From Bacillota bacterium (GTDB lineage Bacteria > Bacillota > Dehalobacteriia > UBA4068), in NCBI GenBank assembly GCA_009778255.1, contig WRKD01000112.1, forward strand, positions 1-7,088: DNA of 7,088 bases, in the 5' to 3' direction. Position 1 is the first letter of the stretch. Each line of letters starts with the position of its first letter. The notes below the pieces were generated by a model. It had not been told where the DNA came from. It searched no databases and saw only the letters and a list, made by a program, of their open reading frames with translations. A program made the position numbers and the translations under genes. Positions 1 through 5,714 of this stretch are shown one piece after another.

Positions 1-1929
1 CGGCAATTCCGTTAAAAAACAGGAGGGGGGGGGGTGTATATAAACGCCATGTTGTAGGCGGCGCGCCGCAAAACTAATAAACAGTCGCTCTTGTGCTCTG
101 GTCATACCTACATAAAATAGACGCCGCTCTTCTTCAATTTCATCTTCATTATAAGATAGCAATACTCTCTGATGAGGGAAAAGCCCTTCCTCCAGCCCAG
201 CTATGAAAACAATGGGGAATTCTAGCCCTTTGGCTGCATGTAATGTCATCATAGCTAAAAAATCTGTTTGCTCCTCGGCTTTATCCATATCAGTCGCAAG
301 TGACAGTTGCCCTAAAAAAGCAGTAAGGGGTTTAATATTTTCTTCTTCGTAAAAAGCCGCACTTTCCGCATATTCGTCGTCGAAAGCAGCGGCGGTGTTA
401 TATAGTTCTTCTAAAATTTCCAGGCGCTCTGCTGCATCCGGCAAAGCAGCCACCATATCTTTATATCCACTCTCCAGCCAGAGGCGTTGTAATAATTCTT
501 TCATTGAAAAGTCTTGCGCATATTTTCGCCAAACATTGAATTGGGCAGCTAAAGCTCGCAGTCTTTGGCAAGCCAAGGGAGAAATTAACTCGTTTTCCGG
601 TTTTTGCATAAGTTGTGCAATATGCATATGCTCTTTATTAGCTAAGGCCAGAAGTTTTTCCCAAGTTGCCTTGCCAATGCCACGCTTAGGTTCATTGTAA
701 ATACGGTTTAATGCCTCCGTATCTTGGGGGTTTGCTATAAAACGTAAATAAGCTAAAGTATCTTTTACCTCTTTACGTTCGTAGAACTTCATTCCGCCAT
801 ATACACGATATGGTATATTTAAACGCCGGCATTGGTCTTCAAAGAGGCGGCTTTGACTGTGAATGCGATAAAGTATAGCGCAATCCCGCAAATTCCAGCC
901 TTTTTGGCGCAGGCGGGCGATATTATCTATAATAAAGTAAGCTTCTTCACGATCGTCTGCAGATTGATACAACTGTATTTTCTCTCCTAAACCTCTGGAA
1001 GAAAACAAATCTTTAGGTTTGCGGTTTTTATTATAAGAGATTAAGGTATTTGCTGCGTTGAGAATGTTTTGGCGGGAGCGATAGTTCTCTATAAGCGCTA
1101 TTTCCCGGCAAGCGGGGAAATCTTTATTAAAATCCATAATATTACTTATATCGGCGCCACGCCAGCGATAAATAGATTGATCTGGGTCGCCCACCACAAA
1201 AAGATTTCCCGTATCACCGTTTAGCAATTTAACAAGCTGATATTGGCTATGATTCGTATCTTGATACTCATCTACAAGTATATGCTTAAACTGGGCGCGA
1301 TAATGATCTAAAACTGTGGTCTCGCGTAGTAATAGCATTACAGTTTGCATAAGCAAATCGTCAAAATCAAAAGCATTATTGTATAAAAGCCGCCGTTGAT
1401 ATTCTTTGTAGAGGCGAGCCACAGTTTCCTGCCAGTTGTCTTCGGCTCGGGAGGCATATGCTGCAGCATTTAATAGTTTGCTCTTTGCCGCGCTTATAGC
1501 ATTCAATACGGCAGAGGGGTTATACTCTTTATTCTGCTGCAAACCTAAATCAGTTAAGCATTTATTAATTAGGGAGCGGCTTTCGCCGGTATCGTAGATA
1601 TTGAAATTTGCGGTCATGGGAGCAAGAAAATTACTTTCCCGTCGCAACAGTCGTGCGCATAGGGAATGGAAGGTGCCTATCCACATATATTGAGTGGGTA
1701 AGCCTGTTTGACCGGCTAAGCGTTCTTTCATTTCTCTGGCTGCTTTATTGGTAAAGGTGGCGGCGAATACTTCCATAGGCAGGATGTGCTGTGTAGACAG
1801 AAGCCAGGCTATGCGGCTAACCAGCACGCGCGTTTTTCCGCTACCGGCGCCGGCTACTACTAAAGTTTGCCCCGGCGCAGTGGTAACCGCTTGCATTTGT
1901 TGTTCATTTAAGCTGCTAAGTATGTCCAT
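1..1929 (-). CDS. pcrA: ATP-dependent DNA helicase, UvrD/PcrA type (superfamily 1A); C-terminus off the left edge
   Basis: 3'-5' DNA helicase of the UvrD/PcrA family, acting in nucleotide excision repair, in clearing recombinase from DNA and in rolling-circle replication. 643 codons are open without a stop. Visible motifs: Q-motif region (LNEQQMQAV) near residue 10, Walker A GAGSGKT at 27-33, motif Ia TFTNKAAREM, motif II DEYQD at 220-224, motif III GDPDQSIYRWRGA at 247-259, motif IV NYRS at 282-285, motif V HAAKGLEF at 564-571, and motif VI VGMTRAQERL at 607-616. The frame closes with PPPSCFLTELP, matching the family's conserved PSRF-x-x-ELP segment. The family is about 720-760 residues, so roughly 80-120 C-terminal residues are missing. 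The ATG at 1929 puts the Q motif at the usual distance and has a GGGGG purine tract five bases upstream. The frame stays open upstream to the ABC-F stop, but without another ATG. PcrA is preferred over UvrD only because the context looks like Bacillota. Confidence 0.95.
   Translation of the reverse strand, partial: MDILSSLNEQQMQAVTTAPGQTLVVAGAGSGKTRVLVSRIAWLLSTQHILPMEVFAATFTNKAAREMKERLAGQTGLPTQYMWIGTFHSLCARLLRRESNFLAPMTANFNIYDTGESRSLINKCLTDLGLQQNKEYNPSAVLNAISAAKSKLLNAAAYASRAEDNWQETVARLYKEYQRRLLYNNAFDFDDLLMQTVMLLLRETTVLDHYRAQFKHILVDEYQDTNHSQYQLVKLLNGDTGNLFVVGDPDQSIYRWRGADISNIMDFNKDFPACREIALIENYRSRQNILNAANTLISYNKNRKPKDLFSSRGLGEKIQLYQSADDREEAYFIIDNIARLRQKGWNLRDCAILYRIHSQSRLFEDQCRRLNIPYRVYGGMKFYERKEVKDTLAYLRFIANPQDTEALNRIYNEPKRGIGKATWEKLLALANKEHMHIAQLMQKPENELISPLACQRLRALAAQFNVWRKYAQDFSMKELLQRLWLESGYKDMVAALPDAAERLEILEELYNTAAAFDDEYAESAAFYEEENIKPLTAFLGQLSLATDMDKAEEQTDFLAMMTLHAAKGLEFPIVFIAGLEEGLFPHQRVLLSYNEDEIEEERRLFYVGMTRAQERLFISFAARRLQHGVYIHPPPSCFLTELP
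25..34. repeat. Ten-G homopolymer inside the helicase gene
   Basis: Ten consecutive G on the plus strand (C10 in the helicase mRNA sense) encode the PPP run at residues 633-635. The frame matches the helicase family on both sides (the RLQHG side and the PSCFLTELP side), so the length shown here keeps the gene intact. A change of one or two bases would cut off the C-terminal tail. Confidence 0.9.
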
Positions 1930-2005
1930 ACTTTCCCCCGAGCGGCTTAAAGCCTCAATAAGTTTGAAACGATAAATTTGAATGATTTTTATCAATAAAT
2001 GCTCA

Positions 2006-2036
2006 TTTATATGTAGAATTCTTCGCAGATAGTCAA
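2006..2036 (-). promoter_or_regulatory. Possible weak promoter for the helicase gene
   Basis: On the minus strand, TTGACT (2031-2036) and TATAAA (2006-2011) lie 19 bp apart in the 114-bp spacer between the ABC-F gene and the helicase. The spacing is longer than the preferred 17 bp. I see no terminator hairpin after the ABC-F stop, so readthrough from the ABC-F promoter remains the simpler source of transcription. This could give the helicase an additional start of its own. Confidence 0.3.
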
Positions 2037-2043
2037 TAACCTT

Positions 2044-3960
2044 TTAGTGAGTTTCAATTTGGGCTGCTTCCCATTCTTCATAACAGCGCATTAGCGCGTC
2101 TTCGGCTTGTTCATGCTCTTTAGCCAGCTCCGGTAGGCGCAGATAATCTGTAGCCGCTGCCGTTAAGGCTGCGTTTAAGCGCGCCAATTCTTTTTCTGCT
2201 TTTTGTATTTCTTTCTCGGCCAGCAAAACACGCCGCTCTGCTTTGCGGCGGCGGCTTTGCTCTTCTTTGCGTTGACGGTACTCAATAGCGCCACGCCCCG
2301 GCTTTTCCTCGCCGCTTTGTATAAGGTCTTTTTCCTGTAGAATTGCATTGTCTTTCATCATTTTCTCTAAGTAATCATCATAATTACCCAAATACTGTTT
2401 TATACCGTTTTGCTCCAATACATAGATGCGTTGCGCCAGCTTATTGATAAGATAACGGTCATGAGATACCACTAACATTGCTCCGCTATAATCCAATAAG
2501 GCTTGTTCCACGGCCTCACGCGAGAAAATATCTAAGTGATTGCTGGGCTCGTCCAATAAGAGAAAATTAGCCGGAGTCAGCAGCAGGGTCAGCAAGGTTA
2601 ATCTGGCTTTCTCCCCGCCAGATAACTGTGCCGCCGGTTTATAAACATCTTCACCAAAAAACAGAAAACGGCCCAGTGCCGAGCGTATTTCATGTTGAGT
2701 GAGGCGAGGGAAGCGTTCTGTTAATTCTTCCAAGATAGTACGATTACTGTCAAAAGTACCAGTCATTTGGTCGAAATAGGCAGGGACAATATTGACCCCT
2801 AGCTTAATATGCCCATTATCCATACCAAGCCGCCCCAGAATCATTTTTAATAAGGTGGTTTTACCACAGCCATTAGGCCCCAGCAAAAACACACGCTCGC
2901 TTTTGTTAATAGCCATATCCACCTTTTCGAAGAGACGGCGTTTATCAAAAGATTTGCTAAGGTCATATACCCTTAGTACTTCCTGCCCGCCGGGAGGCGG
3001 TGTTACAAAGCTGAAACTCAGACGCCGCGCCGCCGCTAAGGGGCTTAATGCTTGCACTTCGGTTTCTATTCGGGCCAATTGCTTTTGCTTACTGGCAATA
3101 GTTCGGTAATTGCGCTCCCGATTAAAACTTTTTTGTTGCTCTATCATAGCCTCGATACGCCGGGCTTCACGGCGAGCCTGCTCCTGCCGGTGAGTCAAGC
3201 TGTTTTCTCGCGTAGCTTTTAGTGCAAGATGCGCGCTGTAATTGCCATTATACTTATATAATCGTCCATCAGCCAGTTCCCAAGTGATTGTGGTCAGTTT
3301 ATCTAAAAAATAACGGTCATGTGAAATGATAATAAAAGCGCCCCGCCAAGCAGCTAAATATCCTTCCAGCCATTCTAAGGCGGCTATATCGAGATGATTG
3401 GTAGGTTCGTCTAATAATAGTAAATTGGCTTCTTTCAATAAAGCTCTCGCTAAGAGCGCCTTACTGCGTTGCCCTCCAGATAAGCTGCTTAGTGGTAATT
3501 CCAATTCCTGCTTAGCAAAACCTAACCCCATAAGAGCAGCATTCAAGCGGCTTTCATAAGTGTACCCTCCGCTGGCGGCATACTTTTCCTGCAAATTATG
3601 CTGCCGGGCTAAAAGTTCCGGCGAACTCTCTTTATCCAAACGATGGTTTAAACCGGCCAGTTCTTCTTCAATGTTTATGAGTGGCGAAAACACTTCACGT
3701 ACTGCAGAACGCAGAGGCAAAGCCAGGTTATCCGGCTGTTGTTCCATATAGCCTGCCACAGTTTCCCGCGCCAGGCTGATCTTGCCTGCAGTTGGTTCAA
3801 GCTGTGCGTTAATTAAGCGAAACAAGGTGGTTTTACCACAACCATTTGGCCCTACTAACCCTATGCGCGCCCCTGTTTCAACACGAAAATTTAGCCCCTT
3901 AAACAGCGGCTCTGTAGTAAAGCTCATGCTAAGATCATGTGCAAAAACAAGGATTGTCAT
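2044..3960 (-). CDS. ABC-F family ATPase (YdiF-like layout, C-terminal coiled coil)
   Basis: Soluble protein with two ATP-binding cassettes and no membrane domain. ABC-F proteins bind the ribosomal E site and act on stalled or drug-bound ribosomes. NBD1 (about 1-240): Walker A GPNGCGKTT 37-45, signature LSGGQ 160-164, Walker B with DEPTNHLD 184-191, switch H214. A charged helical linker (about 245-310) corresponds to the P-site tRNA interaction motif. NBD2 (about 326-535): Walker A GPNGCGKTT 361-369, signature LSGGE 446-450, Walker B with DEPSNHLD 470-477 (Ser where Thr is usual), switch H500. Residues 550-638 are Lys/Glu/Arg-rich and look like the C-terminal coiled coil of YdiF/Uup-type members. 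Both catalytic Glu residues are present, so two active ATPase sites are expected. The ATG is the only usable start: a stop lies 12 codons upstream in frame. Its Shine-Dalgarno is weak (only GGG). The subfamily, and any role in antibiotic resistance, cannot be settled here. Confidence 0.93.
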   Translation of the reverse strand: MTILVFAHDLSMSFTTEPLFKGLNFRVETGARIGLVGPNGCGKTTLFRLINAQLEPTAGKISLARETVAGYMEQQPDNLALPLRSAVREVFSPLINIEEELAGLNHRLDKESSPELLARQHNLQEKYAASGGYTYESRLNAALMGLGFAKQELELPLSSLSGGQRSKALLARALLKEANLLLLDEPTNHLDIAALEWLEGYLAAWRGAFIIISHDRYFLDKLTTITWELADGRLYKYNGNYSAHLALKATRENSLTHRQEQARREARRIEAMIEQQKSFNRERNYRTIASKQKQLARIETEVQALSPLAAARRLSFSFVTPPPGGQEVLRVYDLSKSFDKRRLFEKVDMAINKSERVFLLGPNGCGKTTLLKMILGRLGMDNGHIKLGVNIVPAYFDQMTGTFDSNRTILEELTERFPRLTQHEIRSALGRFLFFGEDVYKPAAQLSGGEKARLTLLTLLLTPANFLLLDEPSNHLDIFSREAVEQALLDYSGAMLVVSHDRYLINKLAQRIYVLEQNGIKQYLGNYDDYLEKMMKDNAILQEKDLIQSGEEKPGRGAIEYRQRKEEQSRRRKAERRVLLAEKEIQKAEKELARLNAALTAAATDYLRLPELAKEHEQAEDALMRCYEEWEAAQIETH

Positions 3961-3989
3961 ACAATACCCAAAATCAGGCTTTGCCTCAT
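3957..3989 (-). promoter_or_regulatory. Possible 10-codon leader ORF overlapping the ABC-F start
   Basis: On the minus strand an ATG at 3989 opens a reading frame MRQSLILGIV. Its TGA stop overlaps the ABC-F ATG in an ATGA arrangement (3960-3957). It would start about 12 bases after the predicted transcription start and has no evident Shine-Dalgarno. The ABC-F gene's own ribosome site is poor, so coupling to leader translation is plausible. Several ABC-F resistance genes are known to be controlled by short leader peptides. I see no clear attenuator hairpin in this short 5' region, so coupling is more likely than attenuation. It could be chance. Confidence 0.3.
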
Positions 3990-4007
3990 GTCATCAATTT
4001 GCATATT

Positions 4008-4036
4008 ATTATATCTTACCCAAGTCGCTCTGTCAA
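4008..4036 (-). promoter_or_regulatory. Consensus sigma-A/sigma-70 promoter for the ABC-F gene
   Basis: On the minus strand, a perfect -35 box TTGACA (4031-4036) and a perfect -10 box TATAAT (4008-4013) are separated by exactly 17 bp. Transcription should begin near 4001, giving a 5' leader of about 40 bases before the ABC-F ATG at 3960. It probably also serves the downstream helicase gene. Confidence 0.88.
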
Positions 4037-4116
4037 TTTTACTATAGCTATTATAAATGCCACTTGCATGTCCTTTATTAAAGCGATATAATTGTTGCTA
4101 AGTAAACAGTACCAAG

Positions 4117-4131
4117 GTGGGCTGCGCCCAC
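4117..4131. repeat. Short GC-rich hairpin
   Basis: GTGGGC, loop TGC, GCCCAC: a perfect 6-bp stem with a 3-base loop in otherwise AT-rich intergenic sequence, just upstream of the ABC-F promoter and 5 bp before the heptad array. There is no T-run on either strand, so it is not a convincing intrinsic terminator. Confidence 0.55.
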
Positions 4132-4136
4132 AACCC

Positions 4137-4178
4137 AGTGGCTAGTGACTAGTGGCTAGCGGTTAGCGGTTAGTGGCT
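4137..4178. repeat. Six-unit 7-bp tandem repeat (AGTGGCT type)
   Basis: Six consecutive heptamers without gaps: AGTGGCT, AGTGACT, AGTGGCT, AGCGGTT, AGCGGTT, AGTGGCT. Every unit fits AGYGRYT. The array is intergenic and ends at about 4178, where the sequence turns AT-rich. Heptameric intergenic repeats of this style are known in several bacterial groups; their function is generally unclear. Unit number may vary by strand slippage. Confidence 0.85.
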
Positions 4179-4390
4179 AGATAAGGTTCTATCTTTTGAA
4201 TTTGACGGTATAATGATATAAAGCGGTATAATTGCATAGGGTTAAAGTAGTTTTTTTTCTTGGCAAAAGTAGTAAAATCGCCTTCGTAAACGACGAAGAT
4301 ATTGGTAAGAGATAAGGGCGCCTCTAAATACTCACTCATCACCATCTTCGCTGCCCTTTTTCCGCCTAGGCTGCGTTGTCGTTGCTTCAC
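4163..4390 (-). other. Doubtful 75-codon ORF fused from repeat element and AT-rich spacer
   Basis: A GTG-started minus-strand frame of 75 codons. The first 25 residues (to LEAP) lie inside the repeat element at 4316-4479 and the stop lies in the heptad array, so both ends are supplied by repeats. The middle part (FVVYEGDFTTFAKKKN, then LYR twice) is not low-complexity and could be the remnant of a real small protein, but I recognise no family. There is no Shine-Dalgarno. The element copy at 5652-5712 carries a comparable VMSGYLKGAP reading, which shows that the N-terminal part is simply translated repeat. Probably not a gene. Confidence 0.2.
4202..4232 (+). promoter_or_regulatory. Possible plus-strand promoter upstream of the amidase
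   Basis: TTGACG (4202-4207) and TATAAT (4227-4232), separated by 19 bp, with GGTATAAT present twice (4207-4214 and 4225-4232). No better promoter is visible in the short stretch 4483-4513 before the amidase, so transcription may start here and read through the repeat element, giving a leader of nearly 300 bases. The long spacer makes this uncertain. Confidence 0.25.
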
Positions 4391-4479
4391 GTAGCTTTAG
4401 GCTACGCTTCAGCTCCTCCGCCTTGCTAGGCGAAAAAATTACTAATGAATCTGGCAATTCGGAGTAAATCGAGGTGCCC
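4316..4479 (-). mobile_element. MITE-like palindromic repeat element, full-length copy
   Basis: About 164 bp with ends GGGCGCCTC (4316-4324) and GAGGTGCCC (4471-4479), which are inverted repeats matching 8 of 9, extended by a shared TACTC a few bases inside. It is flanked by TA on both sides (4313-4314 and 4481-4482), one base out from each end. The interior is strongly self-complementary: CGCCTAG (4363-4369) pairs with CTAGGCG (4426-4432), and CGTAGC (4390-4395) pairs with GCTACG (4401-4406) around a 5-base loop. There is no transposase and no convincing gene. A shortened copy in the opposite orientation lies at 5652-5712. Ends, palindromy, TA flanks and an internally deleted sibling all fit a non-autonomous miniature element, possibly moved by an IS630/Tc1-like transposase (inference from the TA flanks only). 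Confidence 0.7.
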
Positions 4480-4513
4480 ATAATTATCTGCCGGTCATTG
4501 CCTATTGCTGTTT

Positions 4514-4520
4514 AAGGTGG
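4514..4520 (+). promoter_or_regulatory. Ribosome binding site of the amidase gene
   Basis: AAGGTGG six bases before the ATG at 4527. It is a good match to the anti-Shine-Dalgarno sequence and fixes the start codon ahead of the transmembrane segment. Confidence 0.75.
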
Positions 4521-4526
4521 TATTTT

Positions 4527-5654
4527 ATGTATCGTTTCTTGAAAATACTGGCTTCTTTGTCTTTGGCTACGGTTTTATTTGCGGTGCTGCTTTGGTATGG
4601 AAAAGAAGTCAACCGGCGCGCCGAGACTGTTGTATGGGCCGAGCCTTTTTTAGATAATATCTATATTTATGGCGAAAATGTCCATTTTACTTTGGAACCT
4701 GGCTTTGGTGAAGATGTTTTACTTATAAATAAACAAACCCGCCGCTATTTTCGCCCCTCTGTTTATGCCAATCAGGGGCTGTATTTGCCGGAATTAGAAG
4801 ACGGTGTATATCGTATTTATGCTTCCGATTTAAGTATACAAGCTCCTAAGGATTTTGAGCTTAGCGGCTACACCATAACCCGCAGCGGTCAAAATCTGCA
4901 TTATCGTTTTTTATGTGAACAAGAGAGGCTAGTACTCTATGTAGATTGTGCTTTAGCCTTACCCGAAGAGGTTTTCGATATTATTATAGACGCCGGTCAT
5001 GGTGGGGATAATAATGGGGCTACGCGACGCGGGCGCTTAGAGAAAGAGGAGAATCTGCGCGCCAGCCTTTATATGGCAGAGCTTTTTAAAGCCGCCGGGT
5101 TAAAGGCTGCCCTTACGCGAGAAGGTGATTATATTCCCGGTCAACCGGGGGTGGCGGAGGCGGATATAGATCCTTATGTTATGGGGGGCAGGGTTTATTT
5201 GGCTTATAGCACGCAAGCCAAGTATTATATTTCTAATCATTTAAATGCCTCAACACGCCAAGCTATGCAAGGTTGGCAGCTTTATCGTTCTGTACAAGCC
5301 GATGCAGGCTGGCAACAAGCTGTTGCCGCAAATTTTATCTCCTTTGGGCATACTCCTAATGATAATTTTAAAAGTTTTGGCACAGAAGGTATTTACCGCA
5401 GGTATTCTCAGGATAATGAAAATACCGGCAGTGATTATTATTATATATTAAGGGAAACAGGAGGAAAACTAACTAAACCGCGCAGTTTTATAAAAGTTCA
5501 CCCCGAAATAGATCTGCGTCAGGGTGCGGAAGGCTTATTGGTGGAGTATTTGTTTTTAGATAATACCGATGACTTGGATTATTGGGATGAAAACTGGCGG
5601 GGTTTGGTTGAAGCGGTGGCAGATGGTTGCCTGACATATTGGGGTGTAAAATAG
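4527..5654 (+). CDS. Membrane-anchored N-acetylmuramoyl-L-alanine amidase (Amidase_3)
   Basis: Zinc-dependent peptidoglycan hydrolase that cuts the bond between N-acetylmuramic acid and L-alanine of the stem peptide, outside the cytoplasmic membrane. Residues 1-5 carry Arg/Lys, then a hydrophobic segment of about 6-24 forms a signal anchor; no clear signal peptidase site is seen. Residues 35-145 are a probably beta-rich extracytoplasmic region that I cannot assign to a known domain (no LysM, SH3 or SPOR signature). The catalytic domain spans about 150-372: DAGHGG with zinc ligand H158, EKEENL with zinc ligand E172, LTREGD (R198), SNHLNAS with zinc ligand H238, and LLVEYLFLDN with the likely catalytic Glu E340. 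All expected residues are present. The 375-residue length is ordinary for an anchored amidase. The gene stands alone on the plus strand, convergent with alr, between two related repeat elements. CwlD- or AmiC-like naming, or a sporulation role, is possible but not shown. Confidence 0.9.
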   Translation: MYRFLKILASLSLATVLFAVLLWYGKEVNRRAETVVWAEPFLDNIYIYGENVHFTLEPGFGEDVLLINKQTRRYFRPSVYANQGLYLPELEDGVYRIYASDLSIQAPKDFELSGYTITRSGQNLHYRFLCEQERLVLYVDCALALPEEVFDIIIDAGHGGDNNGATRRGRLEKEENLRASLYMAELFKAAGLKAALTREGDYIPGQPGVAEADIDPYVMGGRVYLAYSTQAKYYISNHLNASTRQAMQGWQLYRSVQADAGWQQAVAANFISFGHTPNDNFKSFGTEGIYRRYSQDNENTGSDYYYILRETGGKLTKPRSFIKVHPEIDLRQGAEGLLVEYLFLDNTDDLDYWDENWRGLVEAVADGCLTYWGVK

Positions 5655-5712
5655 GGGCGCATATTATTTACTCCGAATTTGGTGATGAGTGGGTATTTAA
5701 AAGGCGCCCCTA
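5652..5712 (+). mobile_element. Internally deleted, inverted copy of the MITE-like element
   Basis: Perfect 9-bp inverted ends TAGGGGCGC (5652-5660) and GCGCCCCTA (5704-5712). It shares a 14-bp block identical to copy 1 (5666-5679 against the complement of 4456-4469) and a 29-bp block matching at 27 positions (5680-5708 against the complement of 4316-4344). The 111 bp lying between these blocks in copy 1 (4345-4455) are absent here. Its first three bases are the amidase TAG stop and it ends two bases before the alr stop codon, so it fills the whole convergent gap. Confidence 0.7.
5652..5712. terminator. Possible bidirectional terminator formed by the element's inverted ends
   Basis: The TAGGGGCGC/GCGCCCCTA ends can pair as a 9-bp GC-rich stem in transcripts from either side. 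They lie exactly between the convergent amidase and alr stop codons, where a shared terminator is expected. The loop is long (about 43 bases) and no strong T-run follows on either strand, so it may instead protect 3' ends or do nothing. Confidence 0.3.
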
Positions 5713-5714
5713 GA

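Noticed and set aside
1..60. Frameshift in the helicase at the ten-G tract
   Set aside because: The translation stays in the family frame on both sides of the tract (PSCFLTELP follows at the right place), so the sequence as given is not shifted.
395..700. Plus-strand frame of 101 codons
   Set aside because: It lies antisense to the helicase gene, whose motifs continue unbroken through this stretch; it has no family resemblance.
1930..2043. N-terminal extension of the helicase or its fusion to the ABC-F gene
   Set aside because: The frame is open back to the ABC-F stop, but it contains no ATG, and the family start fits the ATG at 1929.
2792..3109. Plus-strand frame of 105 codons
   Set aside because: Antisense shadow of the ABC-F second ATPase domain and linker.
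3782..4081. Plus-strand frame of 99 codons running into the intergenic region
   Set aside because: Most of it is antisense to the ABC-F N-terminus and the rest crosses the ABC-F promoter; no Shine-Dalgarno site and no recognisable protein.
4137..4178. CRISPR array or replication iterons
   Set aside because: The units are only 7 bp with no spacers, and no cas, rep or DnaA-box features are nearby; a simple tandem repeat explains it.
4282..4298. CTTCGT/ACGAAG hairpin as a terminator
   Set aside because: The stem is only 6 bp and no T-run follows on either strand.
5245..5451. Plus-strand frame of 68 codons inside the amidase gene
   Set aside because: A different frame within the amidase catalytic domain, whose zinc and catalytic motifs on both sides show the true frame.
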